DNA of 7,929 bases from Flavobacteriales bacterium (lineage in GTDB: Bacteria > Bacteroidota > Bacteroidia > Flavobacteriales_D > Cryomorphaceae). The notes beneath the pieces were generated by a model. It searched no databases and was not told where the DNA came from. It saw nothing but the letters and a program-made list of their open reading frames with translations. The position numbers and the translations under genes were made by a program. Positions 1-6,911 of this stretch are shown piece by piece (positions within the stretch are counted from its first letter, which is position 1; every line of letters starts with the position of its first letter). The stretch lies in the NCBI GenBank assembly GCA_020200995.1, contig JAIVHQ010000264.1:1-7929 (forward strand), given 5' to 3'.

Positions 1-339
1 GCCAAGGAACGCGTGGAAACGCTGAACAAAGCCGACTCTTTGATTTTCCAAACGGAGAAGCAGCTCAAGGAATTCGGCGATAAAATTCCCGCCGACAAGA
101 AGCAGCCCATCGAGGATGCACTTGGAGAACTGAAGAAAGCCCACGAAGCACAAGATGTAGACGCCATTGAGCCCGCCATCGAAAAGCTCAACACGGTATT
201 TCAGGCAGCATCTCAGGAGATGTACAGCGCCGGACAGGACGGCCAAGGCGGAGCAGAAGCTTCAGCCGAAGGCGATGCCTCAGGCGACGAAGAAGTAACC
301 GACGTGGACTTCGAAGAAGTTAATGATGAGAAGAAGTAA
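1..339 (+). CDS. dnaK: Chaperone protein DnaK (Hsp70), C-terminal 112 residues, 5' end outside window
   Basis: This is the end of the ATP-dependent Hsp70 chaperone, which binds and releases unfolded cytosolic proteins with DnaJ and GrpE. The reading frame is open from the first base, so the 5' part lies upstream of the window. What is visible is the helical lid of the substrate-binding domain (from AKERVETLNKADSL to about residue 75 of the fragment), including the typical LIFQTEKQLKEFGDKIP stretch. A Gly/Ala/Glu-rich disordered tail follows and ends in EEVTDVDFEEVNDEKK. The acidic DVDFEEV signature at the extreme C-terminus is the conserved DnaK tail (E. coli ends similarly in AEFEEVKDKK). 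A GTG at position 13 is internal and not a start. The gene closes with TAA and a strong terminator follows 24 bases later, so it is not co-transcribed with the exporter downstream. Confidence 0.97.
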   Translation, partial: AKERVETLNKADSLIFQTEKQLKEFGDKIPADKKQPIEDALGELKKAHEAQDVDAIEPAIEKLNTVFQAASQEMYSAGQDGQGGAEASAEGDASGDEEVTDVDFEEVNDEKK

Positions 340-363
340 TTTTCGGATCGCATAACACACAGG

Positions 364-393
364 AAGCCGGGGCCGAAAGCCCCGGCTTTTTTT
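364..393 (+). terminator. Intrinsic terminator after dnaK
   Basis: A perfect 7-bp GC stem, GCCGGGG (366-372) with CCCCGGC (380-386), can be lengthened by two A-T pairs (364-365 with 387-388). It encloses a 7-base loop CCGAAAG and is followed at once by seven T residues (387-393). This is a textbook rho-independent terminator placed 24 bases after the dnaK stop. Confidence 0.95.
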
Positions 394-480
394 ATGCCCT
401 GATTTTGCCGATCGCTGCATTTCGCGTACCGCCCGCACAACCCATCACTACCTTCTGTGAAATCAACGGACTTCTCTGCT

Positions 481-747
481 AACCTGAGCTCGGTTATAAT
501 TCGGGAATTCAGATATTCATAAAATGTGAGATGCAAGGCGCGTTTTCAAAGCTTTAGCGGGCTAAAGCGCGAAAATGCAACGCAGAATTTCGCATTTTAT
601 GGATAAGTCAATATCAATTTACGGCCGTATTTTTCAACTTCAATTCCAAAACGCAGCTCTGTTCCTCGCATGCATCCACTATTTTTTTTGGGATCATCAT
701 TTTAATTACAGACGTTCTGAATCCTGAAGGATAATCGAGCTCAGGTT
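481..747. mobile_element. MITE-like non-coding element with about 33-bp terminal inverted repeats
   Basis: The two ends are inverted copies. The outer 12 bp are perfect: AACCTGAGCTCG at 481-492 against CGAGCTCAGGTT at 736-747. The match continues inward to 513 on the left and 716 on the right, about 28 of 32 aligned positions with a single one-base gap. The trinucleotide GCT directly flanks both ends (478-480 and 748-750), as a 3-bp target duplication would. The 267-bp interior has no plausible gene. It contains a separate 94-bp quasi-palindrome (513-606) and a short palindrome TACGGCCGTA (620-629). Long inverted ends, no ORF and a flanking duplication together fit a miniature inverted-repeat transposable element. 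I cannot name the parent transposase. A structured untranslated region is the alternative. The rest of the 340-793 gap (394-480 and 748-793) shows nothing I can identify. Confidence 0.55.
513..606. repeat. 94-bp quasi-palindrome (REP/BIME-like hairpin element)
   Basis: All paired segments share one centre of symmetry at 559.5. The outer arms 513-526 and 593-606 match at 12 of 14 positions, including perfect CATAAAATG (518-526) against CATTTTATG (593-601). The innermost arms GCTTTAGC (551-558) and GCTAAAGC (561-568) are a perfect 8-bp inverted repeat around GG. The 24-base stretches between them are equal in length and only partly complementary (9 of 24 in register, more with small bulges, for example both contain TTTTC near the inner arm). 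The shape suggests a dispersed palindromic repeat or a cruciform/RNA hairpin, not a terminator, since no T-run follows. Its function is unknown. It starts at the inner edge of the left inverted end of the larger element. Confidence 0.6.
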
Positions 748-793
748 GCTAACAAAACGACATAAAGAGCGTTCTTTGTGCTGAAATTACGAG

Positions 794-3133
794 ATGAAAA
801 AAAGTACGTCGTACATGCTCCTGGCCGGATTGGCCTTGGTGACCTTCGCGCTTGGCACCACCCTACCGGACACCTATTTCGACTACGACTTCGACAAGTT
901 TTTCAGACCCGACGACGCCCCCACCAGGTATTTCGAACAGCACCGCAACACCTTCGGCACCGACAACGACTTTGTGCTGGTGGCGGTGGTTTCCGAAAAG
1001 GGTGTGTTCAACACCGATTTTTACGAAAAGTTAGAAGTCCTGACCGAGGCGCTCAAGGAAGTACCTCATGTTACAAACGTCACTTCGCCTTCGAATGCCA
1101 CGGTGCCGGTGAGAGAGCCGCTTACGGGAACCATATTTAGCCGCCCCGTGCTCACACAATTTCCCAAAAGGGATTCAGCGCGGGTATTTGAGGACCCGCT
1201 GCTGGTCAACAACCTGTTTTCAACCGATACATCGGCGGTGAGCATAGTACTGCAAACAAAAGAGCGCCTGGGAAAAGATAACAGTGATGAGCTCGCCGCG
1301 GGATTGGAAGAAGTCCTGAAGCGTTTCGAATTCGACGGGGTGCATGTGGCTGGTCGGGCGATCGGACAGGTGGTGTACATCAAAAAAATCCAGGGTGAAT
1401 TTGCCATCTTCATGGGCATCGCCATCGCGTTTGTCATCGTACTGCTCTACTTTATGTTCAGGAGTTTTCGCGGCGTGGTGATTCCGCTGGTCACCGTGCT
1501 GCTGGCGGTGGTGTGGAGCATCGGTATCCTCAACCTGTCGGGCAGCGGCATCGGGATATTGCTGAACATGCTGCCCCCGGTCATCTTCGTGGTGGGCATG
1601 AGCGATGCCGTCCACCTCTACGCCCGCTACCTCGAGGAGCTCAAGCGCGGCCACACGCAGGCCTATGCCATTCGGCAAATGGTGTTTGACACCGGTCTGG
1701 CCACCCTACTGACTAGCATCACCACCGCCATCGGGTTCGCTTCGCTATACTTCACAGGCATCCCCACCCTGCAGGAATTCGGGCTACTCACGGCGGCCGG
1801 AGTGCTCGCGGCTTACGTGATCGCCATCGCCATGATGCCCGCCTGGCTGGCCCTCACCTCCCCGCCAGAGAAAACCCTTAACAACAAGGCCAACCTGGTT
1901 TGGGAACCGATCCTGGAGCGGCTCTACCCCGTCATGATACGGCGTCGAAGGCTCCTCTTTGGCCTTCTCGCAGTCATTTCCGTGATTTTTGGCCTGAGCA
2001 GTTCACAACTCGGGCTCAACAATTACCTCCTCGAAGACCTACGCCCGAGTGAACCCCTCAGGCAGGATTTCGCCTTTTTCGATCAGAATTTTGCAGGCGT
2101 GCGCCCCTTCGAGGTCGGCCTCAAGCTCCGCGATCCCGATCAGCGGTTTGCCGACATCGACGTGATGCGCAAGATTGAAGAAATCGAAACCTACCTTGTC
2201 GATCAATACGGAATTGCTGCGGTCACTTCGCCCGTCACGGTGGTGAAGTCGATCAACCGAAGCTACAATGCGGGCCGAAACGCTTATTATGCCCTTCCGG
2301 AAAAAGAGCGTGACCAAAAGTCGGTGCTCCGCGAATACGGCAGACTCACGGATGCAGGAAAAACACAGCAAATCATGGACAGCTCGGGCACCTATGCGCG
2401 TATTTTTGGTCGGGCCGGCGACTGGGGTGCACAATCTTTTGCCGAGCGTAACTCCGATTTTCTCGCTTTTGCGGAAGCGGAAAACCTCGACAAGTATTTC
2501 GAGATTGAAATCACCGGTACAGGCACCCTCATCGACCGCACCAACCAAAACCTGGTGTACAGCCTGGCCAAGGGGCTGGGTGTGGCCTTCGCCCTGATTT
2601 CCATCATTATGGGATTCATGTTTCGATCCGTGAGGATGGTGGGCATCGCCCTCATTCCGAATATACTCCCCTTGCTCGCGGTGGCATCAGTGATGTATTG
2701 GGTGGGCATTGACCTGAAAATGAGCACTAGTATCATCTTCACCATTGCCTTTGGAATCGCCGTGGACGATACCATCCACTTGCTAAGCCGGTACAAGCTC
2801 GAACTGCTCAAAGGCTGCTCGAACCGCGAAGCCCTGCGCCGATCATATGTGCACACAGGCAAGGCATTAATCATCACCAGCATCATCCTGTTCGCAGGTT
2901 TCATCAGCCTCTGCTTCAGCTCTTTTCAGAGTACATTTTACATCGGTTTGTTTGTGACCCTCACTTTGATGTTTGCACTGATATTTGACCTGACCTTACT
3001 ACCGGCCCTGATTTCTCTCCTTCCGGAAAAAGCGTCAGGCGAGGTCGACAGGTTTCCCGAAAAGGCGGACAACAGCCAGGAGCAGCAGGATGCCCAGCGG
3101 AAAATTGAGGTACCACGGGAATCCGAAAGCTGA
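794..3133 (+). CDS. RND superfamily exporter, MMPL type (779 aa)
   Basis: This is an inner-membrane transporter of the RND/MMPL superfamily, probably a proton-driven exporter of lipids or other hydrophobic compounds; the substrate cannot be inferred. It shows the duplicated architecture of the family: TM1 (about 5-25), a first extracytoplasmic domain (about 26-200), TM2-TM6 (about 203-355), TM7 (about 386-405), a second extracytoplasmic domain (about 406-590), and TM8-TM12 (about 591-745). The family's acidic intramembrane motif occurs in each half, GMSDAVHLYARY (268-279) in TM4 and GIAVDDTIHLLSRY (654-667) in TM10. These are the expected proton-relay carboxylates. ATG 794 is the first start after an in-frame TGA at 782, with no clear Shine-Dalgarno. 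No membrane-fusion or outer-membrane partner gene is present, which suits the MMPL type better than tripartite HAE/HME pumps. After TM12 and LLPEK, the last 32 residues are hydrophilic and are encoded antisense to the antiporter gene. Confidence 0.9.
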   Translation: MKKSTSYMLLAGLALVTFALGTTLPDTYFDYDFDKFFRPDDAPTRYFEQHRNTFGTDNDFVLVAVVSEKGVFNTDFYEKLEVLTEALKEVPHVTNVTSPSNATVPVREPLTGTIFSRPVLTQFPKRDSARVFEDPLLVNNLFSTDTSAVSIVLQTKERLGKDNSDELAAGLEEVLKRFEFDGVHVAGRAIGQVVYIKKIQGEFAIFMGIAIAFVIVLLYFMFRSFRGVVIPLVTVLLAVVWSIGILNLSGSGIGILLNMLPPVIFVVGMSDAVHLYARYLEELKRGHTQAYAIRQMVFDTGLATLLTSITTAIGFASLYFTGIPTLQEFGLLTAAGVLAAYVIAIAMMPAWLALTSPPEKTLNNKANLVWEPILERLYPVMIRRRRLLFGLLAVISVIFGLSSSQLGLNNYLLEDLRPSEPLRQDFAFFDQNFAGVRPFEVGLKLRDPDQRFADIDVMRKIEEIETYLVDQYGIAAVTSPVTVVKSINRSYNAGRNAYYALPEKERDQKSVLREYGRLTDAGKTQQIMDSSGTYARIFGRAGDWGAQSFAERNSDFLAFAEAENLDKYFEIEITGTGTLIDRTNQNLVYSLAKGLGVAFALISIIMGFMFRSVRMVGIALIPNILPLLAVASVMYWVGIDLKMSTSIIFTIAFGIAVDDTIHLLSRYKLELLKGCSNREALRRSYVHTGKALIITSIILFAGFISLCFSSFQSTFYIGLFVTLTLMFALIFDLTLLPALISLLPEKASGEVDRFPEKADNSQEQQDAQRKIEVPRESES

Positions 3134-4987
3134 GCTCAACACCGTAAAAAGAATGGCGGCCCCACCCGCAGTAAGCGCATAGGGAAGCTGGGTGCGCACG
3201 TGAGCCATGTGGTCGCAGCGTGTGGCGAGGGAGCTCAAAATGGTGGTATCGCTGATGGGGGAACAATGATCGCCAAGCACCGCACCGGCGAGCACGCATG
3301 AAGTCACGTTGAAAAATACGGGGAGGGCATCGGCCGGCGAAAGTCCGGCTGCCATCGACAGCTCCCACGACAGCGGCAACATAAGCGGATACACGATGGC
3401 CATGGTGCCCCAGGCCGATCCGGTCGAAAAAGAAACCACAGCCGCCAACACAAACGTGATTACAGGCACAGCCCAGGGAGCCACGGTATCGCCCGCCAAG
3501 CCTGCGAGGTAATCTGCGGTGTGCATTTGCTCAGTGAGCGCGGCCAGAGCCCAGGCCAGCAGCAGGATCACCATGGCACTCATCATGGTTTTGAAGCCAT
3601 CCACCGATGTCTCAACAGCCTTTGAATATGTCATGATTCCCTGCGCGGCAGTCATAAGCACGGCTACAAGAAGCGATGAAATCGAAGCCCAAAGCAGGGC
3701 GCGGTAGCTGTCCGAATTTCCGATGATGAGCGACAATTTCTTCCCGAACCCCATGTCGGGGTCTGCCCATACCTGCGGGTCGTGGCCTGTGATAAACAGT
3801 CCGGCCACCGTGCCGAGCACCACCACCCCAATGGGCAGCAAGGCATTGATCTTTCTGAGAGGTGCGCCACTCACGGGTAAAAACTCTTCATCGTCGATAT
3901 CAGGGGCGGATGCGGCGGGAGACCTTTCTCCCGATCGCGCCCCGATCTCAGCGCGGTACATAGGCCCGAAATCGCGGCCCGAGTAAATGACAATTAATAT
4001 GAGTGCGAGGGCAAAAATCGGGTAAAAAGCAAACTCCAGTGAGTGGAGAAATACGGCGTAGGCGCTGAGATGTATGTCGGCTTCGGGGCCTGCGTTGACA
4101 GTACCCAAGGCACCTTCAATATAGCCGAGCTCGGCGCCTATCCAGGTGGTAATAAGGGCCACAGCAGCCACGGGGGCGGCTGTGCTGTCTACGATGTATG
4201 CCAGCTTCTCGCGCGAAATGCGCAGCTTGTCGGTGAGCGATCGCATGGTATTGCCCACCACGAGGGTGTTGGCGTAGTCGTCAAAAAATATGGCAATGCC
4301 CAGAAGCCAGGTGGCCGTTTGGCCGCTTTTCGCCGTGTTTGCCTTTCGCGATACGGTATTGACCACAGCCTGCATCCCGCCGTTTTTGCTGATCACAGCT
4401 ACGATACCGCCAATGACAACCGAAAAAATAATGACCGAAATATGGCCCCGATCGTAGAGCGCATCGACGAGATAAGTATCCATGGCCTTGAAAAATCCCG
4501 AAACGATGCCGCCGAGACCCGAGGTGTAATAACCCGCAACGGCGGCTCCCGCAAAAATTCCCGCGAGCAGTGAACCCAGCACTTCGCGAAACACAAGGGC
4601 CAGTACGATCACCAGCAGCGGGGGGATCACGCTCCACCACAGCGGCATGGGATTCACCAGAGAAGTATGGACAAATTTTCCCGCCTTGAGCGAGAGCGGC
4701 TCCTTTCGATCAAAAATAACGGGAATCAGCGCCGTTCCGCCTTCGAATACAGCTGTGTACTTTTCGCCGTTTACGATAATTTCCAGTTGATTGCCGTAGG
4801 GCAAAAGCTTGTCGGGGTTGAGGCAGTGGAGCTCCACGCTTTGCTTTACTCCCTTCACGAAAAGGGAGGGCGGTTCGAGTTCGAAATCGCGGGAATCAAA
4901 CTCTTCAGCATTACCGAAAGCATTTGACAACGAGCCCAAAAGCAGTGTCACAAAGAGGAGAAGACTTAACCAAAAACGGCCGAACAT
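3035..4987 (-). CDS. NhaC-family Na+/H+ antiporter with N-terminal extracytoplasmic domain (650 aa)
   Basis: This secondary transporter of the NhaC family (TC 2.A.35 type) is expected to exchange Na+ for H+ across the inner membrane for pH and salt homeostasis. The diagnostic blocks are FFDDYANTLVVGNTMR (234-249) followed by SREKLAYIVDSTAAPVA (258-274), STGSAWGTMAIVYPL (521-535) and LGDHCSPISDTTILS (571-585), the last followed by a second conserved stretch through HMAHVRTQLPYA. The first 25 or so residues are a signal peptide (LSLLLFVTLLLG core). Residues about 26-112 form a soluble beta-rich domain before the first transporter helix near 114-133. That makes the protein longer than the usual NhaC proteins of roughly 450-500 residues. 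A charged loop at about 340-377 separates the two halves. ATG 4987 is chosen because it gives the signal peptide; the next Met is residue 113. The last helix and the C-terminus GKPVDLA overlap the MMPL gene by 99 bp. NhaC-type paralogues that move organic ions cannot be excluded. Confidence 0.88.
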   Translation of the reverse strand: MFGRFWLSLLLFVTLLLGSLSNAFGNAEEFDSRDFELEPPSLFVKGVKQSVELHCLNPDKLLPYGNQLEIIVNGEKYTAVFEGGTALIPVIFDRKEPLSLKAGKFVHTSLVNPMPLWWSVIPPLLVIVLALVFREVLGSLLAGIFAGAAVAGYYTSGLGGIVSGFFKAMDTYLVDALYDRGHISVIIFSVVIGGIVAVISKNGGMQAVVNTVSRKANTAKSGQTATWLLGIAIFFDDYANTLVVGNTMRSLTDKLRISREKLAYIVDSTAAPVAAVALITTWIGAELGYIEGALGTVNAGPEADIHLSAYAVFLHSLEFAFYPIFALALILIVIYSGRDFGPMYRAEIGARSGERSPAASAPDIDDEEFLPVSGAPLRKINALLPIGVVVLGTVAGLFITGHDPQVWADPDMGFGKKLSLIIGNSDSYRALLWASISSLLVAVLMTAAQGIMTYSKAVETSVDGFKTMMSAMVILLLAWALAALTEQMHTADYLAGLAGDTVAPWAVPVITFVLAAVVSFSTGSAWGTMAIVYPLMLPLSWELSMAAGLSPADALPVFFNVTSCVLAGAVLGDHCSPISDTTILSSLATRCDHMAHVRTQLPYALTAGGAAILFTVLSSAFGFPWYLNFPLGILLLLAVVRLFGKPVDLA

Positions 4988-4991
4988 GCGC

Positions 4992-4999
4992 CAAAGATA
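4992..4999 (-). promoter_or_regulatory. Bacteroidota -7 promoter element for the antiporter gene
   Basis: Read on the minus strand, 4999 to 4992 is TATCTTTG, an exact match to the Bacteroidota -7 consensus TAnnTTTG. Only four bases separate it from the ATG at 4987, so transcription would begin at or next to the start codon (leaderless or nearly so). I find no TTG at the expected -33 distance (about 5017-5026), which lowers confidence. Confidence 0.5.
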
Positions 5000-5032
5000 G
5001 AATTTTGCCGATATGGTACGTCGTCACTTTCG

Positions 5033-5040
5033 TATCTTCG
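5033..5040 (+). promoter_or_regulatory. Candidate -7 promoter element for the thioredoxin-like gene and its downstream genes
   Basis: TATCTTCG differs from the Bacteroidota -7 consensus TAnnTTTG by one base and lies six bases before the ATG at 5047. A TTTG at 5004-5007 could serve as the -33 element, but the 25-base spacer is longer than usual. It would drive the 5047-7358 gene set and also implies a very short leader. Confidence 0.35.
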
Positions 5041-5046
5041 CGGTTC

Positions 5047-5631
5047 ATGAAGGCACCCCTATCCTTTCGGGTTTTACGATTTTCAATCCTGCTCTTTGCA
5101 GCGATTCACGTCTCGTGCGGATCGGCGGGAGACCGGAAAATTGAGAGCGCCCGAGAACCCGTTGAGGCCATTGAAACAAGCGATTTCCTTTCCGGAAAAA
5201 AGGGTGCCGTACTGCTGTTCACAGCGCCGGAATGCCCGCTGTGCTTGAATTACGCTCCGGCCATTGCTGAATTTGCCGACCGCATGAAAGAAGCCGACAT
5301 CGCAGTGGTATCTGTGGTGAGCGGCACTTACTATTCGCTTCGCGAGTCAGAAAAATTTCTGACAGATCACGACATCAAAATGGAACTGCTCATAGACACG
5401 GCAAATGTGCTATCGCGAAAATACGGTGCCACCATAACCCCCGAAGCCGTGCTCACCGATAGCGTGGGTAAGGCAATGTATCGGGGCGCCATCGACAACT
5501 GGGCCATCTCCCTTGGGCGCAAGCGGCTCAAGCCCACCGAACACTACCTAAGCGACGCCGTGGAAAATTACCTGGCCGGCCGTGAAATCGATCCGAAAAC
5601 CACCGATGCCGTAGGTTGTTTTATTGAGTAA
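5047..5631 (+). CDS. Exported thioredoxin-like/redoxin family protein, probable lipoprotein (194 aa)
   Basis: This thioredoxin-fold protein is expected to carry out thiol-disulfide exchange or peroxide-type chemistry in the periplasm. The N-terminus has a hydrophobic export signal (residues about 9-20). It ends in HVSC|G, a poor but possible lipobox with Cys24; a His at -3 is atypical. The active-site motif C63-P-L-C66 follows the strand AVLLFTAPE. A TP at 131-132 (ITPEAVLTD) is the expected cis-proline before the next strand. The C-terminal TTDAVGCFIE carries a third cysteine (C191), a pattern I recognise from redoxin/AhpC-TSA-like proteins ending in a 'VGC.I' motif. ATG 5047 is preferred over an in-frame ATG at 4924, because it leads directly into the signal sequence and leaves room for the promoter. 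It lies three bases upstream of the cytochrome/monooxygenase gene, which points to shared transcription and related redox work. Confidence 0.85.
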   Translation: MKAPLSFRVLRFSILLFAAIHVSCGSAGDRKIESAREPVEAIETSDFLSGKKGAVLLFTAPECPLCLNYAPAIAEFADRMKEADIAVVSVVSGTYYSLRESEKFLTDHDIKMELLIDTANVLSRKYGATITPEAVLTDSVGKAMYRGAIDNWAISLGRKRLKPTEHYLSDAVENYLAGREIDPKTTDAVGCFIE

Positions 5632-5634
5632 GCC

Positions 5635-6900
5635 ATGAAAAAATTCATGTACATCGCACTTCTGATAACTGCCGCAGCATGTGGCGAGGTATGGGATTCC
5701 GATAAAACATCAGCCGCTGAAGTTGAAGCCCCTGAAATAGTCATACCGGACAGCGTTACTTTTTGGGAGCACATAGCGCCCGTGGTGGCCCTTCGCTGTG
5801 CTCCGTGTCACCACGAGGGAGGCGCCGGCCCATTTACACTTCTCAGCTACAAGGACTTTCGCAAAAGATTGAAAACAGTGCACGCCGGTGCTGCAGAAGG
5901 TTCGCCGCCTCCGGGTGGGCGCATCGATTTGGCCGAAATCCAACTGCCCGAGCCGGACGTCCGCATCCCATTTCCCGACACAATACAAATCACGGGCAGC
6001 ATGCGCGACCGTTTTTACCTGGCAAAGATTGGTTTTGAGCTTCCCGAAGACACCGTTTTGGCGGCCATCGCCTTCGTCCCGGGCAACCGACAGGCGGTGC
6101 ACCACGTCAACGGACACCTCATCAATTACAAACCCGGCATGAAGACAGATGTACACGAAGGCTCGTGGATCGAAAACGCAGAAGTGCGCACATCGCTGTC
6201 GGCGTATGAGGACATGAAAATCGCCAACGACGACGGGAGCTATCCCCCGATGCGGGTTTCGGCATTCAACTACCTGCCGGGCACTGAGGCTGTGCGGTAT
6301 CCGGGGGGCATCGGTACTGTCAATATTTCCCGAAAGGGAGCCTTCCTGCTCAACACCCTGCATTACGGCCCGGCACCCAAAGACAGTTTCGACCTGAGTG
6401 AAATTCACCTCTACTACGCCGCGGAAAACGCCGAGCGCCCGCTGCTGGAGTTGCACCTCGGCACACAGGGTGAAACAGATGTGAAACCAAAGTTTGTAAT
6501 TCCCGCAGGAAAAAAGGCCAAATTTTCGACCAGCTACCTCGTGAAGGAAGACATCTCAGTACTGACGGTGAATCCGCACATGCACCTGCTCGGAAAATCA
6601 TTTAAAGCTTATGCTGTCTCGCCTGACGGGATTGACACCATACCGCTGGTATCCATACCTCAGTGGGACTTCAGGTGGCAATATTTTTACACTTATCCGC
6701 AAATGGTCAAAATTCCGCAAGGATACGCTATCATTGCCGAAGCAGAATTTGACAACACGATCGAGAATCCATTTAACCCGAACATCCCTCCGAAAACCAT
6801 GCAGGCCGCAGGGCGCAACATGAAAACCACCGATGAGATGTTCCAATTTTTCGTAAATTACGTGCCCTATCAAAGGGGTGACGAACACATTCAACTGTAA
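5635..6900 (+). CDS. Lipoprotein with cytochrome c CxxCH motif and type II copper monooxygenase (PHM-like) domain (421 aa)
   Basis: The predicted lipoprotein (MKKFMYIALLITAAAC|GE, lipid on Cys16) has a class I heme motif, C55-A-P-C58-H59, inside an IAPVVALRCAPCHHEGGAGPF block. A two-domain fold like the copper type II, ascorbate-dependent monooxygenases (peptidylglycine hydroxylase/dopamine beta-monooxygenase) follows. Candidate ligands appear in the family order: H156-H157 (AVHHVNGHL) and H243 (TLHYG) for the first copper; H315-x-H317 (NPHMHLLG) and M402 (TTDEMFQF) for the second. The spacings are close to those of PHM. FDNTIENPFNPNIPP (372-386) is also typical of bacterial members. Between RKRLKTV (76-82) and HAGAAEGSP (83-91), the usual segment with YMPPW, an R-L-S region and a WVxAGAPEG lead-in is missing, so the distal Met heme ligand is not visible. 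The substrate is unknown. Its position between a thioredoxin-like gene and a small exported protein suggests an envelope redox unit. Confidence 0.82.
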   Translation: MKKFMYIALLITAAACGEVWDSDKTSAAEVEAPEIVIPDSVTFWEHIAPVVALRCAPCHHEGGAGPFTLLSYKDFRKRLKTVHAGAAEGSPPPGGRIDLAEIQLPEPDVRIPFPDTIQITGSMRDRFYLAKIGFELPEDTVLAAIAFVPGNRQAVHHVNGHLINYKPGMKTDVHEGSWIENAEVRTSLSAYEDMKIANDDGSYPPMRVSAFNYLPGTEAVRYPGGIGTVNISRKGAFLLNTLHYGPAPKDSFDLSEIHLYYAAENAERPLLELHLGTQGETDVKPKFVIPAGKKAKFSTSYLVKEDISVLTVNPHMHLLGKSFKAYAVSPDGIDTIPLVSIPQWDFRWQYFYTYPQMVKIPQGYAIIAEAEFDNTIENPFNPNIPPKTMQAAGRNMKTTDEMFQFFVNYVPYQRGDEHIQL

Positions 6901-6911
6901 ACCTGAGAGCC

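Noticed and set aside
495..500. TATAAT resembling a sigma-70 -10 box
   Set aside because: It has no matching -35, lies inside the inverted-repeat end, and does not follow the promoter form expected in Bacteroidota.
682..689. Run of eight T residues as a terminator
   Set aside because: No stable stem precedes it, and the dnaK terminator already lies upstream.
746..778. TTG at 746-748 and GTTCTTTG at 771-778 as a promoter for the exporter gene
   Set aside because: Spacing is acceptable (22 bases), but the first two bases of the -7 motif (TA) are missing. Too weak to annotate.
1220..1678. 152-residue minus-strand open frame inside the exporter gene
   Set aside because: Its His/Asp/Arg-rich composition is typical of an antisense shadow; the plus-strand frame encodes a complete, motif-bearing transporter.
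2039..2904. Two overlapping minus-strand open frames (169 and 170 residues) inside the exporter gene
   Set aside because: They are shadows of the transporter reading frame with no recognisable domain.
4043..4573. 176-residue plus-strand open frame opposite the antiporter gene
   Set aside because: It is antisense to conserved NhaC motifs, and its product has no family features.
4924..5046. Upstream in-frame ATG giving a 235-residue version of the thioredoxin-like protein
   Set aside because: The extra 41 residues are antisense to the antiporter signal peptide and cover the promoter region, and they would bury the export signal. ATG 5047 gives a proper signal sequence.
5710..6456. 248-residue minus-strand open frame opposite the monooxygenase gene
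   Set aside because: The plus strand there carries the CxxCH, HH, HxH and other conserved motifs; the antisense product is unremarkable.
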